64,000 bases of DNA from Prostheceraeus crozeri (GCA_907163375.1 CAJQUW010003055.1:304804-368803); one strand, 5' to 3'. Positions 34,004 through 44,170 are shown, counted from the stretch's first letter. The notes: generated by a model not told the origin, from the sequence alone. A program made the numbers and translations.

Positions 34004-35338
34004 ATGTCTTCGCTTATCGAAAATAAATTTAGATTAGACGATCCTCCGTTCGTCAGTAATAATCAAAAAAAGAATGACTATATAAGAATTGCTATGAATC
34101 CCGGATCTTCCAGTAGAGTAAATACTGGAGGTGATTTAATTTTTGAAGTTGATAATCAGCAGAGTTATATATATTTACCTGATTCGTTTTTACATTGTGA
34201 ATATTCTTTATATAGTGATGCTAATTTTACAACACCATTACCAGAAACCGATAATATTGCACTAGAGAATAATTTTTTTCCAAGATTATTTACACAAATG
34301 CGTTTAGATGTTGCAACTCAAAATATAGAAACAATAAGTGATTCTCCAGGTGTAATTGATACAATGCTTAGATTTATAACAATTGGTGAAAATAATAAAA
34401 AGCATGAAATCGAAGGTTGGTTTCCTGATACTAATGATGGTATAATTGTTGATGATTTAACTCACGCTGGAACAGATGCAGCAGGAATTGCGAAAGATGT
34501 AGAAAATATTGCAAAACATTTAAATAAAACAAACAATAGTGCATATAAAGAAAGACGTGAATTTAACAAAAAAAGTAAACAGACAGTAAATTGGTCATTG
34601 TCTCCATTATTCGGATATTTAGATTATGATAAAATATCATATCAATTAAAATTTAAATTAATAATTCATCGTACAGCAAATAATGAATTAATCTTTTTTG
34701 GTAAGACTGGAAAAAAAGCATATTTAAAAATTGATAGACTTGAATGGTGGATTAAGCATATTACTCCTAGTTTAGAGGTCGAATTAGCTATTGCAAAAAG
34801 ATTAAATACTAACAAACCAATTCCAGTGAATTTTCTAAAGAGAACTGCTAGTTCAGTAACTTTTTCCGAACAAAGATTTAACTGGCATTTTACTAGAACT
34901 GCGAATACCCCAAGATATTTATTACTAACATTTCAAAGAAATAATTCTCCAAGTTTTGATAAGAACAATAATATCTTCCATACTAATACAATTCGAAGTT
35001 TACAAGTTTCATTAAATCAAGCCCGTTATCCAATTGATCCATTAAGATTCGATGATACCAATAATCAATTTATGGAAGGATATGATTCTTATCGAAATCT
35101 TTGTATAGAATTTGGAGTTGAACCACAATTAACTCCTGGAGATTGGAGACATTTATATCCAATTTTCTGTTTCGATTTAAGTGCACAATCTGAAGATATT
35201 ATTAAAAATGGTTGTGATGTAACAATTAATATTGAAAAGAAAGATTCCACAACTTCATTGATAGCTTATGGTTTATTGCTAGAAGATGTAAAATATTCTA
35301 TTGAAATTCTTAATGGAAAGATGACTAGGATAAGTTAA
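34004..35338 (+). CDS. Polinton major capsid protein candidate (double jelly roll)
   Basis: 444 aa, beta-rich, with the phrases DNIALENNFFPRLFTQMRLD, IEGWFPDTND and LDYDKISYQLKFKLIIHR that I associate with Polinton hexon-like capsid proteins. Length is a little below the usual 500-650 aa, so the assignment rests on context as well. Neighbours on both sides are PX-like proteins. It would form the icosahedral shell. ATG at 34004 follows ttttttataaaa. Confidence 0.75.
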   Translation: MSSLIENKFRLDDPPFVSNNQKKNDYIRIAMNPGSSSRVNTGGDLIFEVDNQQSYIYLPDSFLHCEYSLYSDANFTTPLPETDNIALENNFFPRLFTQMRLDVATQNIETISDSPGVIDTMLRFITIGENNKKHEIEGWFPDTNDGIIVDDLTHAGTDAAGIAKDVENIAKHLNKTNNSAYKERREFNKKSKQTVNWSLSPLFGYLDYDKISYQLKFKLIIHRTANNELIFFGKTGKKAYLKIDRLEWWIKHITPSLEVELAIAKRLNTNKPIPVNFLKRTASSVTFSEQRFNWHFTRTANTPRYLLLTFQRNNSPSFDKNNNIFHTNTIRSLQVSLNQARYPIDPLRFDDTNNQFMEGYDSYRNLCIEFGVEPQLTPGDWRHLYPIFCFDLSAQSEDIIKNGCDVTINIEKKDSTTSLIAYGLLLEDVKYSIEILNGKMTRIS

Positions 35339-35340
35339 TT

Positions 35341-35460
35341 AAAATTTTTTTCATAACTAGAATAGATTAAAAATTCTTAACTTAAAATTTTTTCATAACT
35401 AGAATAGATTAAAATGTTTCCATAACTAGAATAGATTTAAATTTTTGATAACTTAAATTT
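35341..35460 (+). repeat. Three spaced direct repeats between capsid genes
   Basis: The word cataactagaatagatt recurs at about 35352, 35394 and 35421 in an otherwise AT-only spacer. Confidence 0.85.
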
Positions 35461-35472
35461 TTTTTATTAAAA

Positions 35473-35958
35473 ATGTCGCAAGCGAAAAGTAATAATAATA
35501 ATAAAACTGTTGAATTAAAATTACGTAATATTGTTGACAAAAATACACCTAAAACTATTACGATTAACAAAAAAAAGTATTACATAAGTAAACCAATGAT
35601 AGAGAATATTCAATTACAAGAAGAAAAGAATGGCGGGATTCTCCCATTAATTCCACTAATAATAGGTGGCATAGCAGCTGCAGGAAGTGTTGCAGGTGGG
35701 ACAGCTGGTATTGTCCAAGCAGTAAATAAAAATAAATCAGAGAAGGCAGCATTAGAAGAACAAAAACGTCATAATAGAGAGTTAGAGAAAGTTGCTAGGG
35801 GAGAAGGAGTAGTAGATAATTTTATTAGTAAATTAAATTTAGTTGATGAAGGAAAACGAGTTCTTAAAAATATTCTCCACAATGTTGATGATTTAATTGA
35901 AATTAAAGAAACTAAAGATGGTTCTGGAATATATCTAAGTCCTAGTATGATTCGGTAA
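35473..35958 (+). CDS. Polinton PX-like glycine-rich protein 2
   Basis: 161 aa. Residues 54-84 (GGILPLIPLIIGGIAAAGSV and on) are hydrophobic and glycine-rich, then comes an acidic/basic helix with EEQKRHNRELEK. The C-terminus reads GSGIYLSPSM. The GGxLPLIxP...G pattern with a G-x-G-hydrophobic-Y-L end is what I know from Polinton PX and similar minor virion proteins. It pairs with the upstream PX-like protein, suggesting duplication and divergence. Confidence 0.65.
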   Translation: MSQAKSNNNNKTVELKLRNIVDKNTPKTITINKKKYYISKPMIENIQLQEEKNGGILPLIPLIIGGIAAAGSVAGGTAGIVQAVNKNKSEKAALEEQKRHNRELEKVARGEGVVDNFISKLNLVDEGKRVLKNILHNVDDLIEIKETKDGSGIYLSPSMIR

Positions 35959-35959
35959 T

Positions 35960-36075
35960 AACCTCAGGACCTATGGTCCGATCGGCTAAATCCTCTGAAC
36001 AAAGTTCTATCGGCTAAAGCCTCAGTACCTTTGGTCCGATCGGCTAAAGCCTCTGAACAAAGTTCCATTAGGTAC
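35960..36075 (+). repeat. Hairpin repeats after the second PX-like gene
   Basis: The phrases cctatggtccgatcggctaa and cctctgaacaaagttc alternate twice. Short inverted words (ggacc/ggtcc) are present, as after the fibre-like gene. Confidence 0.8.
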
Positions 36076-36115
36076 AACATTTATTTTATCTTTTAAATTT
36101 TTTTTATCTTTTAAA

Positions 36116-36709
36116 ATGAATTCTACAAATTCCGAAAATTTAATTAAATTAAAAATTTCTAATTTAGATTTATTGAATTATCTATTAAACAAAAATGAAA
36201 ACTCAAATTGTCAGCATATTGGAGGTGACAAGAACAAAGTTCCATACCACTTCGGTGGTGATATACAAAAAACATTAGAAAACTTTCCTGGATTTATTTG
36301 GAGTAAATATTCGAAAGAAAAACATCTTCCTGGTCATTCATATACCGGTCCAGGAACTCGATTAAATATAAGACTAGATGAGAATAATAATCCGAAACCA
36401 GGTGAAGAACCAATAAATAGAGTAGATGCCGCAGCTTACAGGCATGATTTAGCTTATCGAAATCATGATCTAAGTTCTCGACATGCAGCTGATAAGAAGA
36501 TGATTCAAGAATTAGATAGTATTCAAAACCCTACATTTAGAGAAAAAATTGAAAGAATGTTTGTTAAGAAAGCTTTACAAGCTAAAATATTATTCGGACA
36601 GGGTTTAAATGAAACTAATAACCCTGAGAGCAACGCTCGAACTAATAACTCTGAGAGCAACGCTCGAACTAATAACTCTGAGAGCAACGCTGGAACCTAC
36701 GCGTCCTAA
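36116..36709 (+). CDS. Polinton protein with parvovirus-VP1-like phospholipase A2 domain
   Basis: 197 aa. Residues 71-80 read LPGHSYTGPG with the YxGPG calcium loop, and residues 104-114 read DAAAYRHDLAY with the H110-D111 catalytic pair. Both are the signature of the secreted-PLA2-like domain of parvovirus VP1. The known viral role is to breach the endosomal membrane. The C-terminus holds three 9-residue repeats of NNSESNART type, matching 27-bp DNA repeats. It lies between PX-like and integrase genes. The domain assignment is strong; use by this element is inference. Confidence 0.82.
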   Translation: MNSTNSENLIKLKISNLDLLNYLLNKNENSNCQHIGGDKNKVPYHFGGDIQKTLENFPGFIWSKYSKEKHLPGHSYTGPGTRLNIRLDENNNPKPGEEPINRVDAAAYRHDLAYRNHDLSSRHAADKKMIQELDSIQNPTFREKIERMFVKKALQAKILFGQGLNETNNPESNARTNNSESNARTNNSESNAGTYAS

Positions 36710-36742
36710 ATCCACAAGGAATATAGAAGGCCTAAATATTTA

Positions 36743-37486
36743 TTGAAAGTAAAAGTATTTAATAAAGATGATATTTGGAGTGCTGATCTTATTCATATGC
36801 CGAATGAAAGGGACTACAAATACGCATTGACCGTTATAGATTTATATACACGATACGCTTGGGTAAAGCCTTTAAAAAATAAAAGTGGTCTATCAGTTAA
36901 ATATGCGTTTGAAGGAATCTTTAAAGAAAGTAATAGAAAGCCAAGGAAATTGTTTGTTGATAAAGGATCGGAATTTTATAACCGAAACGTTCAGCCACTA
37001 TTTGAAACTGTTTATTCAACTGAAAATGCAGGGAAGGCCGTAGTGATAGAAAGATTCAATCGGACGTTGAAAAATATAATTTTCAAAAAATTTACTCAGC
37101 AAGGAAATCAGAAATGGTTGAAGATATTACCAGGAGTTGTAGAAGAGTACAATAATAAAGTTCATTCTGGTATTGAAGAAACCCCAAAGAATGCTTCTGA
37201 CGACCCTGATTTGATACGAAAGAAAATATTCGAGAATAATAATTTGATTGACAGTAATCCGAATTTGCAGAAACTTAAGCCGAAATTTAAAATTGGAGAT
37301 AGAGTTAGAACATTTAAATATAAGAATAAATTTGAAAAAGGCTTTGTTGGTTATTGGACTAAAGAAATATTTGAAATTTCTAAAATAAATCAAAGTTATC
37401 CGATTACTTACGAAATCAAAGATTTAGATGATGAAGATATCAGAGGCCGTTTTTATCAAAATGAATTACAACGAACTGATTTTTAA
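36743..37486 (+). CDS. Polinton RVE-family integrase
   Basis: 247-aa region with the DDE catalytic set: D15 in WSADLIHMP, D73 in LFVDKGSEF and E103 in VIERFNRTLK. A C-terminal SH3/chromo-like part follows (FKIGDRVRTFKYKN to the end). It would insert the element and create the 6-bp target duplication. The start codon is uncertain; no ATG with the usual element context is present just upstream. Confidence 0.88.
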   Translation: MKVKVFNKDDIWSADLIHMPNERDYKYALTVIDLYTRYAWVKPLKNKSGLSVKYAFEGIFKESNRKPRKLFVDKGSEFYNRNVQPLFETVYSTENAGKAVVIERFNRTLKNIIFKKFTQQGNQKWLKILPGVVEEYNNKVHSGIEETPKNASDDPDLIRKKIFENNNLIDSNPNLQKLKPKFKIGDRVRTFKYKNKFEKGFVGYWTKEIFEISKINQSYPITYEIKDLDDEDIRGRFYQNELQRTDF

Positions 37487-37557
37487 TTATCATTATTATT
37501 ATTATTGGAACTAACGTTTCGGGAATGAAATTCCCTTGTTAGGCGTAGCCATAGAAC

Positions 37558-38016
37558 CTACGGTTCGTTCAATTCTAACATTATATCTAGAAATGGTACT
37601 CCTTTTTGTAATTTGTACAAAACGTATAAACATAATTGTCCACAATAGGTAGTGCCTGGTGTTTGAATTTGAAACGTATTGTATGTTCCCGTTCCAAGTA
37701 ATTCTGTTACTTCATTTGTAGGGGGCAAACCGTATGAATCAAAATAATAGTTCTGCTGATGATTTTTAACGCCTGCTGACCAATGTACGCCTTTTTGGTC
37801 TGAAGTGTGAAGATTGGTTACGAAATTTACAGTTATTGATGGAACTTTGTTCCGGGAACTGAAGGTTCCTGTTGGCTTATTTTTTAGGAATTGTAATTCG
37901 TCTCTCATTAGAACATGAAAATTCTTTATTCCTAATTCATTTGCGATTTTCTTTAGGTCGAAATTTGTCGTAGTTTGCGTTCCATATAATTTTAAAAACT
38001 CATTTATGTTGTTCAT
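37558..38016 (-). CDS. Polinton adenovirus-type cysteine protease
   Basis: 152 aa on the minus strand. GVHWSA holds the catalytic histidine H78, YFDSYG the acid D93, and YCGQLCLYVL the cysteine box at 124-133, the order seen in adenain/Ulp1-like proteases that mature virions in Polintons. It is the only convincing gene of the element on this strand and faces the rightward genes. Start at 38016 in the context ttataaaatg. Its N-terminus has a partial copy at 26655-26903. Confidence 0.88.
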   Translation of the reverse strand: MNNINEFLKLYGTQTTTNFDLKKIANELGIKNFHVLMRDELQFLKNKPTGTFSSRNKVPSITVNFVTNLHTSDQKGVHWSAGVKNHQQNYYFDSYGLPPTNEVTELLGTGTYNTFQIQTPGTTYCGQLCLYVLYKLQKGVPFLDIMLELNEP

Positions 38017-38034
38017 TTTATAATAAAAAAATTT

Positions 38035-38090
38035 CTTAAGGGACCCCTAGAAGTCAGAAGGGACCCCTAGAAGTTAGAAGGGAGGGGGTA
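38035..38090. repeat. Short direct repeats beside the right inverted repeat
   Basis: The phrase agggacccctagaagt occurs twice, followed by agaagggaggggg, between the protease gene and the right inverted repeat. Confidence 0.7.
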
Positions 38091-38166
38091 GTAGAACTAC
38101 GTTCATATGATATTGAAGGATATATTCTTGCGGCTTCTTCCACTTTTGTTTCTTCCACTTTTAAAG

Positions 38167-38621
38167 AAATATTATTAGTCACATGATATATTTTAAAAAC
38201 CTGAAAGATGGATAAAATTCATGAATTTGAAATTCTCAACTTTTATGATTTTTGGTGTCCTTGAACGGTCATGATTTAAGCAATGAAAATTGTAATTCTC
38301 AAATTTTGAGATTCTTAACTTTTATGATTTTTTCGGTGTCCTTGAACGGTCATGATTTAAGCGAGAAAATTGTAATTCTCAAATTTGAGATTACGTGATA
38401 TTTCGGGACCGGCTAAATTTTTGAAATTTTGTTTTTTTGAAAATTTGTCACTACCTAAATTTTCCCCCCTTGGGCCTTCGGCCACGTGAAATTTGAAGTC
38501 TACCTAAATTTTTGAAATTTTGATTTTTTGAAAAAACCCCGCAAAAGTGTGACATCCGGCGCAAGCGAAGTGAAGCAAAGCGAAGCGAAGCGTCGCACCG
38601 GATGTCACACTATATACTACT
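38167..38621 (-). repeat. Polinton right terminal inverted repeat
   Basis: Reverse complement of 24280-24734 with about three differences seen by eye, including the same terminal stem-loop. Ends ...actatatactact, then the target copy aacggg. Confidence 0.93.
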
Positions 38622-38627
38622 AACGGG

Positions 38628-39330
38628 ATAATAATCCCATGACAAATTTTTGTGGATTACAACACCAAGAGTCTTGTGCTTATCAACAAGTGAAACATCG
38701 CTGTTTTCCAGGACAATGTTTGGCTGGCATGTAATAAAAGGGCGACGTTGTGGAACTGTCAATAGCATAGCAAATGTTTTGCTGGGATTTATAGCGAGTC
38801 TGTTGACTTTGCACCAGGTTGTGATGGCTGATTATTCAGAGTTCGTAGTCCTTGTGAGCTCATCAACAGAATTTGATGAGATGTATAGCGTCGTATCGTC
38901 TGCGTAAATGTCAATTGTTGATTTCTGAGAGGAGAGATGCATATCATTAATGTAGACAAGGAACAATAGCGGGCCCAATATTGAGCCTTGTGGAACTCCT
39001 ATGTTGGTGCATTTAGTGACTGACAAAGCCGAGTTGAATTTCACAAATTGTGATCGACAAACTTCAGAACAAATTCACAGCATCATTCGCGAATCAATGC
39101 CTCTGTAGTTTGATTAGCAGTAGGTCCAAAGGAACTGAATCAAGAAAGTCAATGTCTTAAGCAATGTCTTGGCTTTGCTTAAGTCAAGAAAAACACTATT
39201 GACAAGTTTCTTGTTTGATATGTCAGTGATCCATGAATTTAACATCTTGGTAAGACCAGTTTCACGCGGGTCGTGCTTTCGAAAGGCGGATTGATTACGA
39301 TAAAGAAGGTCATGCTCAAGTAAAAACTCC
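38628..39330 (-). mobile_element. LINE reverse-transcriptase ORF, central segment
   Basis: On the minus strand this encodes FRKHDPRETGLTKM (finger region) near 39300. The frame at 38832-39044 has [20 protein letters not shown] and YADDTTLY, the RT palm motifs. Closer to the Polinton comes NPSKTFAM and VDKHKTLGVVIHKNLSW. It is interrupted and 5'-truncated. The direct continuation lies at 24279-23778, on the far side of the Polinton. Confidence 0.9.
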
Positions 39331-40043
39331 GATAGCGAAATGGATGTTTATTGAGTATGGGTATTCTTCGTGTGTATTTCATAACAAATATTTGAGTCAC
39401 TGAGTCATTCAAAACAGTCATTCAAAACAGAAAATTGCATCAATATCCACTTGACCTTCTGCAATCATTGATAGAGGTCAATGTGACCAAAACGTTGAGT
39501 TTCATCCTGCCATTTAGGCCTACATTGTGCATATTTTTGTTTTGAATAAATTTTGAGTAACAATAGCTGCAATTTGATCTCGACAACCACCGTAGCATTA
39601 TTGAATTGACCTCTTGCAACACTGGTCGACCGATCGTGCGAAAAATAGCCAAAACTTGAGATTGCCGCAATTTTCTTGTAAGACTTGGATGATTTTGTGT
39701 GCAAGATTTTTAGCATTTTTACATAAATTTGCCAAAATCTTGAAGCAGATCGAAAAGATCAAGCGCAAGAGCGTTCCGAACATTTGCAAGATGGATGACA
39801 ACTTATAGATTTTTTGCACATCGCGGTCTCAATAGATTGGTCGATGGACTGTCCTACGAAAGTCATGATGCAAGACACACACGAAAACTTTCGATAAAAA
39901 TATCTTGAGACTTTGCTGATGATCTTGTGCACGGCAGGCAAAAGAAATGAGATTATGTCTCACTACTGTAAGATTTTTGGAAGATTCACAAGTATTTCGC
40001 AAGTAAACCACTGATAAGGTTAAAGGTGACCAAAACGTTGGGT
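39331..40043. other. No gene; dispersed repeat and flanking direct repeats
   Basis: Carries the second copy of the 225-bp dispersed repeat (39620-39835). The 15-bp word gtgaccaaaacgttg occurs at 39483-39497 and again at 40026-40040, in direct orientation, on either side of it. No reading frame is recognised. Confidence 0.5.
39620..39835 (+). repeat. Dispersed repeat, copy 2
   Basis: Aligns with 18370-18595 in the same orientation; the shared words are listed at that copy. Diverged and unclassified. Confidence 0.65.
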
Positions 40044-40165
40044 CACTGGTTGACATGCCGCACTCAATTTCGTGTAATTCACGCGTAAACAACACGTAAT
40101 TACACATGACCCTAAACATGCACGTGTGGCTACGTGTGACATTCCTGCAACATATATCGGTAGTC
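40044..40165 (+). mobile_element. MITE family fragment e (left end)
   Basis: Begins cactggttgacatgcc and carries acacatgaccctaaacat, matching the left end of the copy at 10622-11084, with extra divergence. The remainder is missing. Confidence 0.65.
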
Positions 40166-40985
40166 CTGTTGTGAACTCTGTGGGAACGTCGCTCGTGATT
40201 ATCTGGTGAGTTAACGATTTTCCCTGTGGGAACGCATGTTGCTAATATCAACAGATTATCTGGCGAGGTAGCGATTTCGAGGATAATTTTTTTAAAGGTT
40301 CATTTTCGTGTAAAAACTATCTCCGCATGTGAAAATGGTCATCATCTATCCAAAAACATGTGTAAAATTAAAAAACAACAGTTGGCGAAAAAGTTGCTGT
40401 AATTAGTTGGTAGATATTTGTTTACTAATGCGAGCTGATTTTTCGCCAACCGGCGAAATCGTGGATATTGTAGCAACTAATTAGTGGTAAGTAGTAATGT
40501 TCGTATATTGCCTTCACATGAAAATATATTGTATACTCAGTCTGATCTGATAAAAAGGGATCTTTTTTAATTCACGAAGGCTTAAACTAAGAAAGTATTT
40601 ATCTTCCATAAATGTCGCAGTAAATACTATGATATTATTCAAATATTTATCATTGTTGTAAATTATTGAATGTAAAGAGATGTTATGAAAATTGATATAA
40701 GCTGATTTTCTATATTCTTATCATTATCAAAGAATGATAGTCTGCACTTATTTCTTAGATAGATAGATTAGCCATATGTGGGTGATGGTGAGGAGGTGAG
40801 GAAGAAAACAGAGCACCGGCAGTAGAGAGAAATTAAATAAGAGAGAAAGTCAAAAAGCAAAAGTTGGGATATAGACTGCAAATTCACGAATTGTCGCCGG
40901 CGATTATCCCGCAAATATGACTTAACTGTAGCATGATGTTCTGTAGCTGACATACGCCAGCCGCTCGGAAGATTTGTTCCCGCAG
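40166..40985. other. No gene recognised
   Basis: AT-rich DNA between two MITE fragments. The word ttggcgaaaaa and its near complement ttttcgccaac (around 40382-40452) form a weak inverted pair. Confidence 0.4.
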
Positions 40986-41134
40986 CACTAGGTGACATGC
41001 CACGCGTAATTACGGAACACCACAAACACCCGTGGTCAAGGACATTCTATTCTTCTACGCGCGTACATACGCGCTGCAGTAAGAGTCAGAAATCACTTGA
41101 TCTGATGCTGTTAAAACATGGAGAATGTTTATGA
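40986..41134 (-). mobile_element. MITE family fragment f (inverted right end)
   Basis: Starts cactaggtgacatgccacgc and follows the inverted-orientation copy at 11450 through gtcagaaatcacttgatctg, then stops at about 41134. Confidence 0.75.
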
Positions 41135-41995
41135 CATAGAGTAGGAATGTCGACTCAAAAAAGTATCTGCATACAGTGAACATTTTTTTATGAATAGATT
41201 CTATTTTGCGGAGATTACGTTCCCGTGGTCCAAAAAATTATTTGAGCAGTTTTAAAACAGTCAAAATTTTGCCTATTTATATACTACCGAGATGACTCCT
41301 CTATGTAAGTAGTATGAAACAAGTTGGATAGCAAAAGGAATGAATATTTGCTAATAAGCATCCTAACTAAGCCGAAATCAAGCTGATTATCAAGGGAATT
41401 TTATGATCCGCATCATAATGAAAGTCTTCATGAAAAATTCGAGATCTTATTTTGCTTTCTTGTCTGAATTGTCAAGTTTTTAATTCAATTTTCATCGGTA
41501 TGATTTTATGATTCACTGAATTCATGCTTCATTTCTTGAATCTTAACGGTGATGTGGACCCATTTACATCTTTCAAAGTTGATTGAAATCATTGTCTTTG
41601 ATTCTGCTATTTTGCTCTACCAGTGGCATGATCTCGCTTAGGAAGATTCTCTTGAGGTTCATCATGAAAGCAATAGCAGGTCATCGAATTGCTAATTTAG
41701 CATACATTACGTATCCAATGCTGTCATCACACGGACGATATGTGAAATACGATCATTCCTTCTGCATTACAATCATGATCACTCAATTCCGTTGTAATTT
41801 CTGCAAAACTGCATAAATTTGCATATCTAACATTTGGTGACAATACCACCTATATCCCCCTCGAGTTCATTTAATAAAATCGAAAGTGTATACAAATTGG
41901 GGATTTAATAAATGCGGAGTTACCACTGTACCTAATATACTTACTCTATGGCAGTCACTATGAGAGAACAAAGACATGCCTTTCTTAATGTGTTT
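41135..41995. other. No gene recognised
   Basis: AT-rich; one 77-codon frame without signature. No repeat structure noticed. Confidence 0.5.
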
Positions 41996-42858
41996 TCCCG
42001 ATTAACCAAATTCAATGGCACTCTATGGCATTCTATGGCACGCAATGGGAATGCCATAGCACACCTCACCATTCAATCGAAGTCAATTGGATCCAATTGC
42101 ACTGGAAGTGGGAAAATATGAGTGCCATAGAAGCTATCCAAAAGAAGCAAACGCGCAGCGACAGTTTTGACTCCGTAATCTGACTTTGTCCAATGATATT
42201 GCAACATTTGCATGTTCAGTATAATTTCAGATGCCTTTGGCATGTGCAACAGTCATTGTTAATCACATCCTTTGGTTGTGTCTCAGTGTCTCGTATTTTT
42301 ATGAAAATCCGTCGTTTGTTGAATTAATCATCTTATCCGATTTGTCTCAACCATCACACCAATGGAGTAAGTTCAACTGAAACTAATTTATCATTTGTAT
42401 AGTCCATCAGTCATGCTATAAGTTTTGAAGATAAACTGTAATCACTTAAATGATGCAGCAGTTAGTTACATCGAAATTGGAACAGAATTTTTCTTATATT
42501 AGATACCGGGTGTATCTTTTGATTCCGCTTGTTTCATAGCTTTCTAACTGGCCCAAGCATATTATGTTTTAAATTTCAGTTCGGGCTAATCGGGTTCTTT
42601 CAACGAGTCTGCTGCGTCATCTGAGAAATCCACGTTTGGTGAAATCCTCGAATCGGTGTTTTAAGCCATGAAGTAAGTTATCAAGTCCTCGGTGTTCCAA
42701 CAATTTGTACATTACCATCTGATTGAATTATAGCCCAATTACATGTATTTTTGGTCTTTTAGTTATCACTTAGAAAACCGTTCTTTAATTTCACTTTCAA
42801 AACCTTTAATAGGTGTGCCATCAGGTTGACTCCACTGTTTCACAAGTGGTTGGAAAGA

Positions 42859-44170
42859 TCAGCTCGAGAAAATGAGAAATCGAACACAGATTTTCTTCAA
42901 CCAATTAAGAGAAAATATTAAATTATTATTCTGTGTAACGTTTCGCTTTCTGCTTCTGCTGATACAATCATAAAAATAAAGGGAACTTTAAAATCACATT
43001 GAACGAATTGTACTAGAGTCTGATGCATGGGAGCTGCTTTCTCTTGTTCCCACAGGCCGACGAATTTCTATGTTCTTTGCTGAGGTGCATAGTTGACCAT
43101 TGAATCACTTTCATAGGAGGATTGGCACTGTATGCAATTAGCAGTTGATAGACATGTGATATAGAGACAGTCACGTGAACTCACACTCTAGATCTTATTG
43201 TGCGAGCCGATTCTCCAACATATGTCGATGTGCAACCTGTACATTCAATGAGACATATACAAAACTTTAGCAATCACACTTCAGATTTGTGAAACTGTGT
43301 ACAGTATACACAGTTAGCTATCATGTATACACTCCTGTTGTGACATGGGTAGTAAAATGTGAGATAGAGATTTATCTATTAGGGAAACAGACATTCAATG
43401 AGGTGGCAAGCTACATTTGTACCATATTCTTTTTATTTCTCTTGATTTCTCAATTCATTGCTATTTGGTAATGATGACCACAACTTTTCTCCTTCACCTC
43501 TTTCTCACTCGATATACTCACTTGCTTCATGGCATGTCTGATAACTTTCTTTGGACAATCGCTCTTGCATTGCCGTTTGGAATTTGTGTTACATTCATGT
43601 CATTTTCCTTCAAAGCATCATTTTTTCACATTTCTTGAAGTTCACCTAAGTTCAATTTTCAATGGATTGACGAGGATATATAAAAAATGGCATTAGTGTA
43701 TATATGATAGCTATCTGTAAATACTGCACACAGTTTTACAAATCTGAATTGTGATTGCTAAAGTTTTGTACATGTTTCATTGAATGTACAGGTTGCACAT
43801 CGACATATGTTGGAGAATCGGCTCGCACAATAAGATCTAGAGTGTGAGTTCACGTGACTGTCTCTATATCACATGTCTATCAACTGCTAATTGCATACAG
43901 TGCCAATCCTCCTATGAAAGTGATTCAATGGTCAACTATGCACCTCAGCAAAGAACATAGAAATTCGTCGGCCTGTGGGAACAAGAGAAAGCAGCTCCCA
44001 TGCATCAGACTCTAGTACAATTCGTTCAATGTGATTTTAAAGTTCCTTTTATTTTTATGATTTTATTAGCAGAAGCAGAAAGCGAAACGTTACACAGAAA
44101 AAAAAATTAATATTTTCTCTTAATTGGTTGAAGAACATTTGTGTTTGATTTTTCATTTTCTCGAGCTGAT
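42859..44170. repeat. 1.3-kb palindrome with Penelope-type GIY-YIG fragments in both arms
   Basis: Left arm 42859-43333 and right arm 43695-44170 are reverse complements with scattered differences; the spacer is about 361 bp. Translating the right arm on the plus strand from 43764, and the left arm on the minus strand, gives the same phrase: a CxxCxxxYVGES-type box followed by ARTIRSRV. This is the GIY-YIG nuclease pattern of Penelope-like retroelements. Both arms carry the same in-frame stop right after it. No reverse transcriptase is present. Head-to-head partial copies are known for Penelope-like elements. Confidence 0.8.

Larger units (their letters stand above)
24280..38621 (+). mobile_element. 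Polinton/Maverick element (14.3 kb), fossil
   Basis: The ends are agtagtatatagtgtgac and its reverse complement, with the AG...CT termini typical of Polintons. The inverted repeats cover 24280-24734 and 38167-38621 and differ at only about three positions by eye, suggesting a young insertion or homogenised ends. Target duplication: aagggg (24274-24279) and aacggg (38622-38627), one mismatch. Gene content in order includes a membrane/coiled-coil protein, penton-like protein, packaging ATPase, PolB part, fibre-like protein, PX-like proteins, capsid protein, PLA2 protein, integrase and, on the opposite strand, cysteine protease. It is shorter than the usual 15-20 kb and is broken, with one major loss in the polymerase region; the other frames are open. 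It sits inside a LINE reverse-transcriptase gene. Confidence 0.95.

Noticed and set aside
43289-43638. Hydrophobic frames in the palindrome spacer as membrane proteins
   Set aside because: They are short, overlap each other, start in the repeat arm and have no conserved pattern; likely chance T-rich frames.
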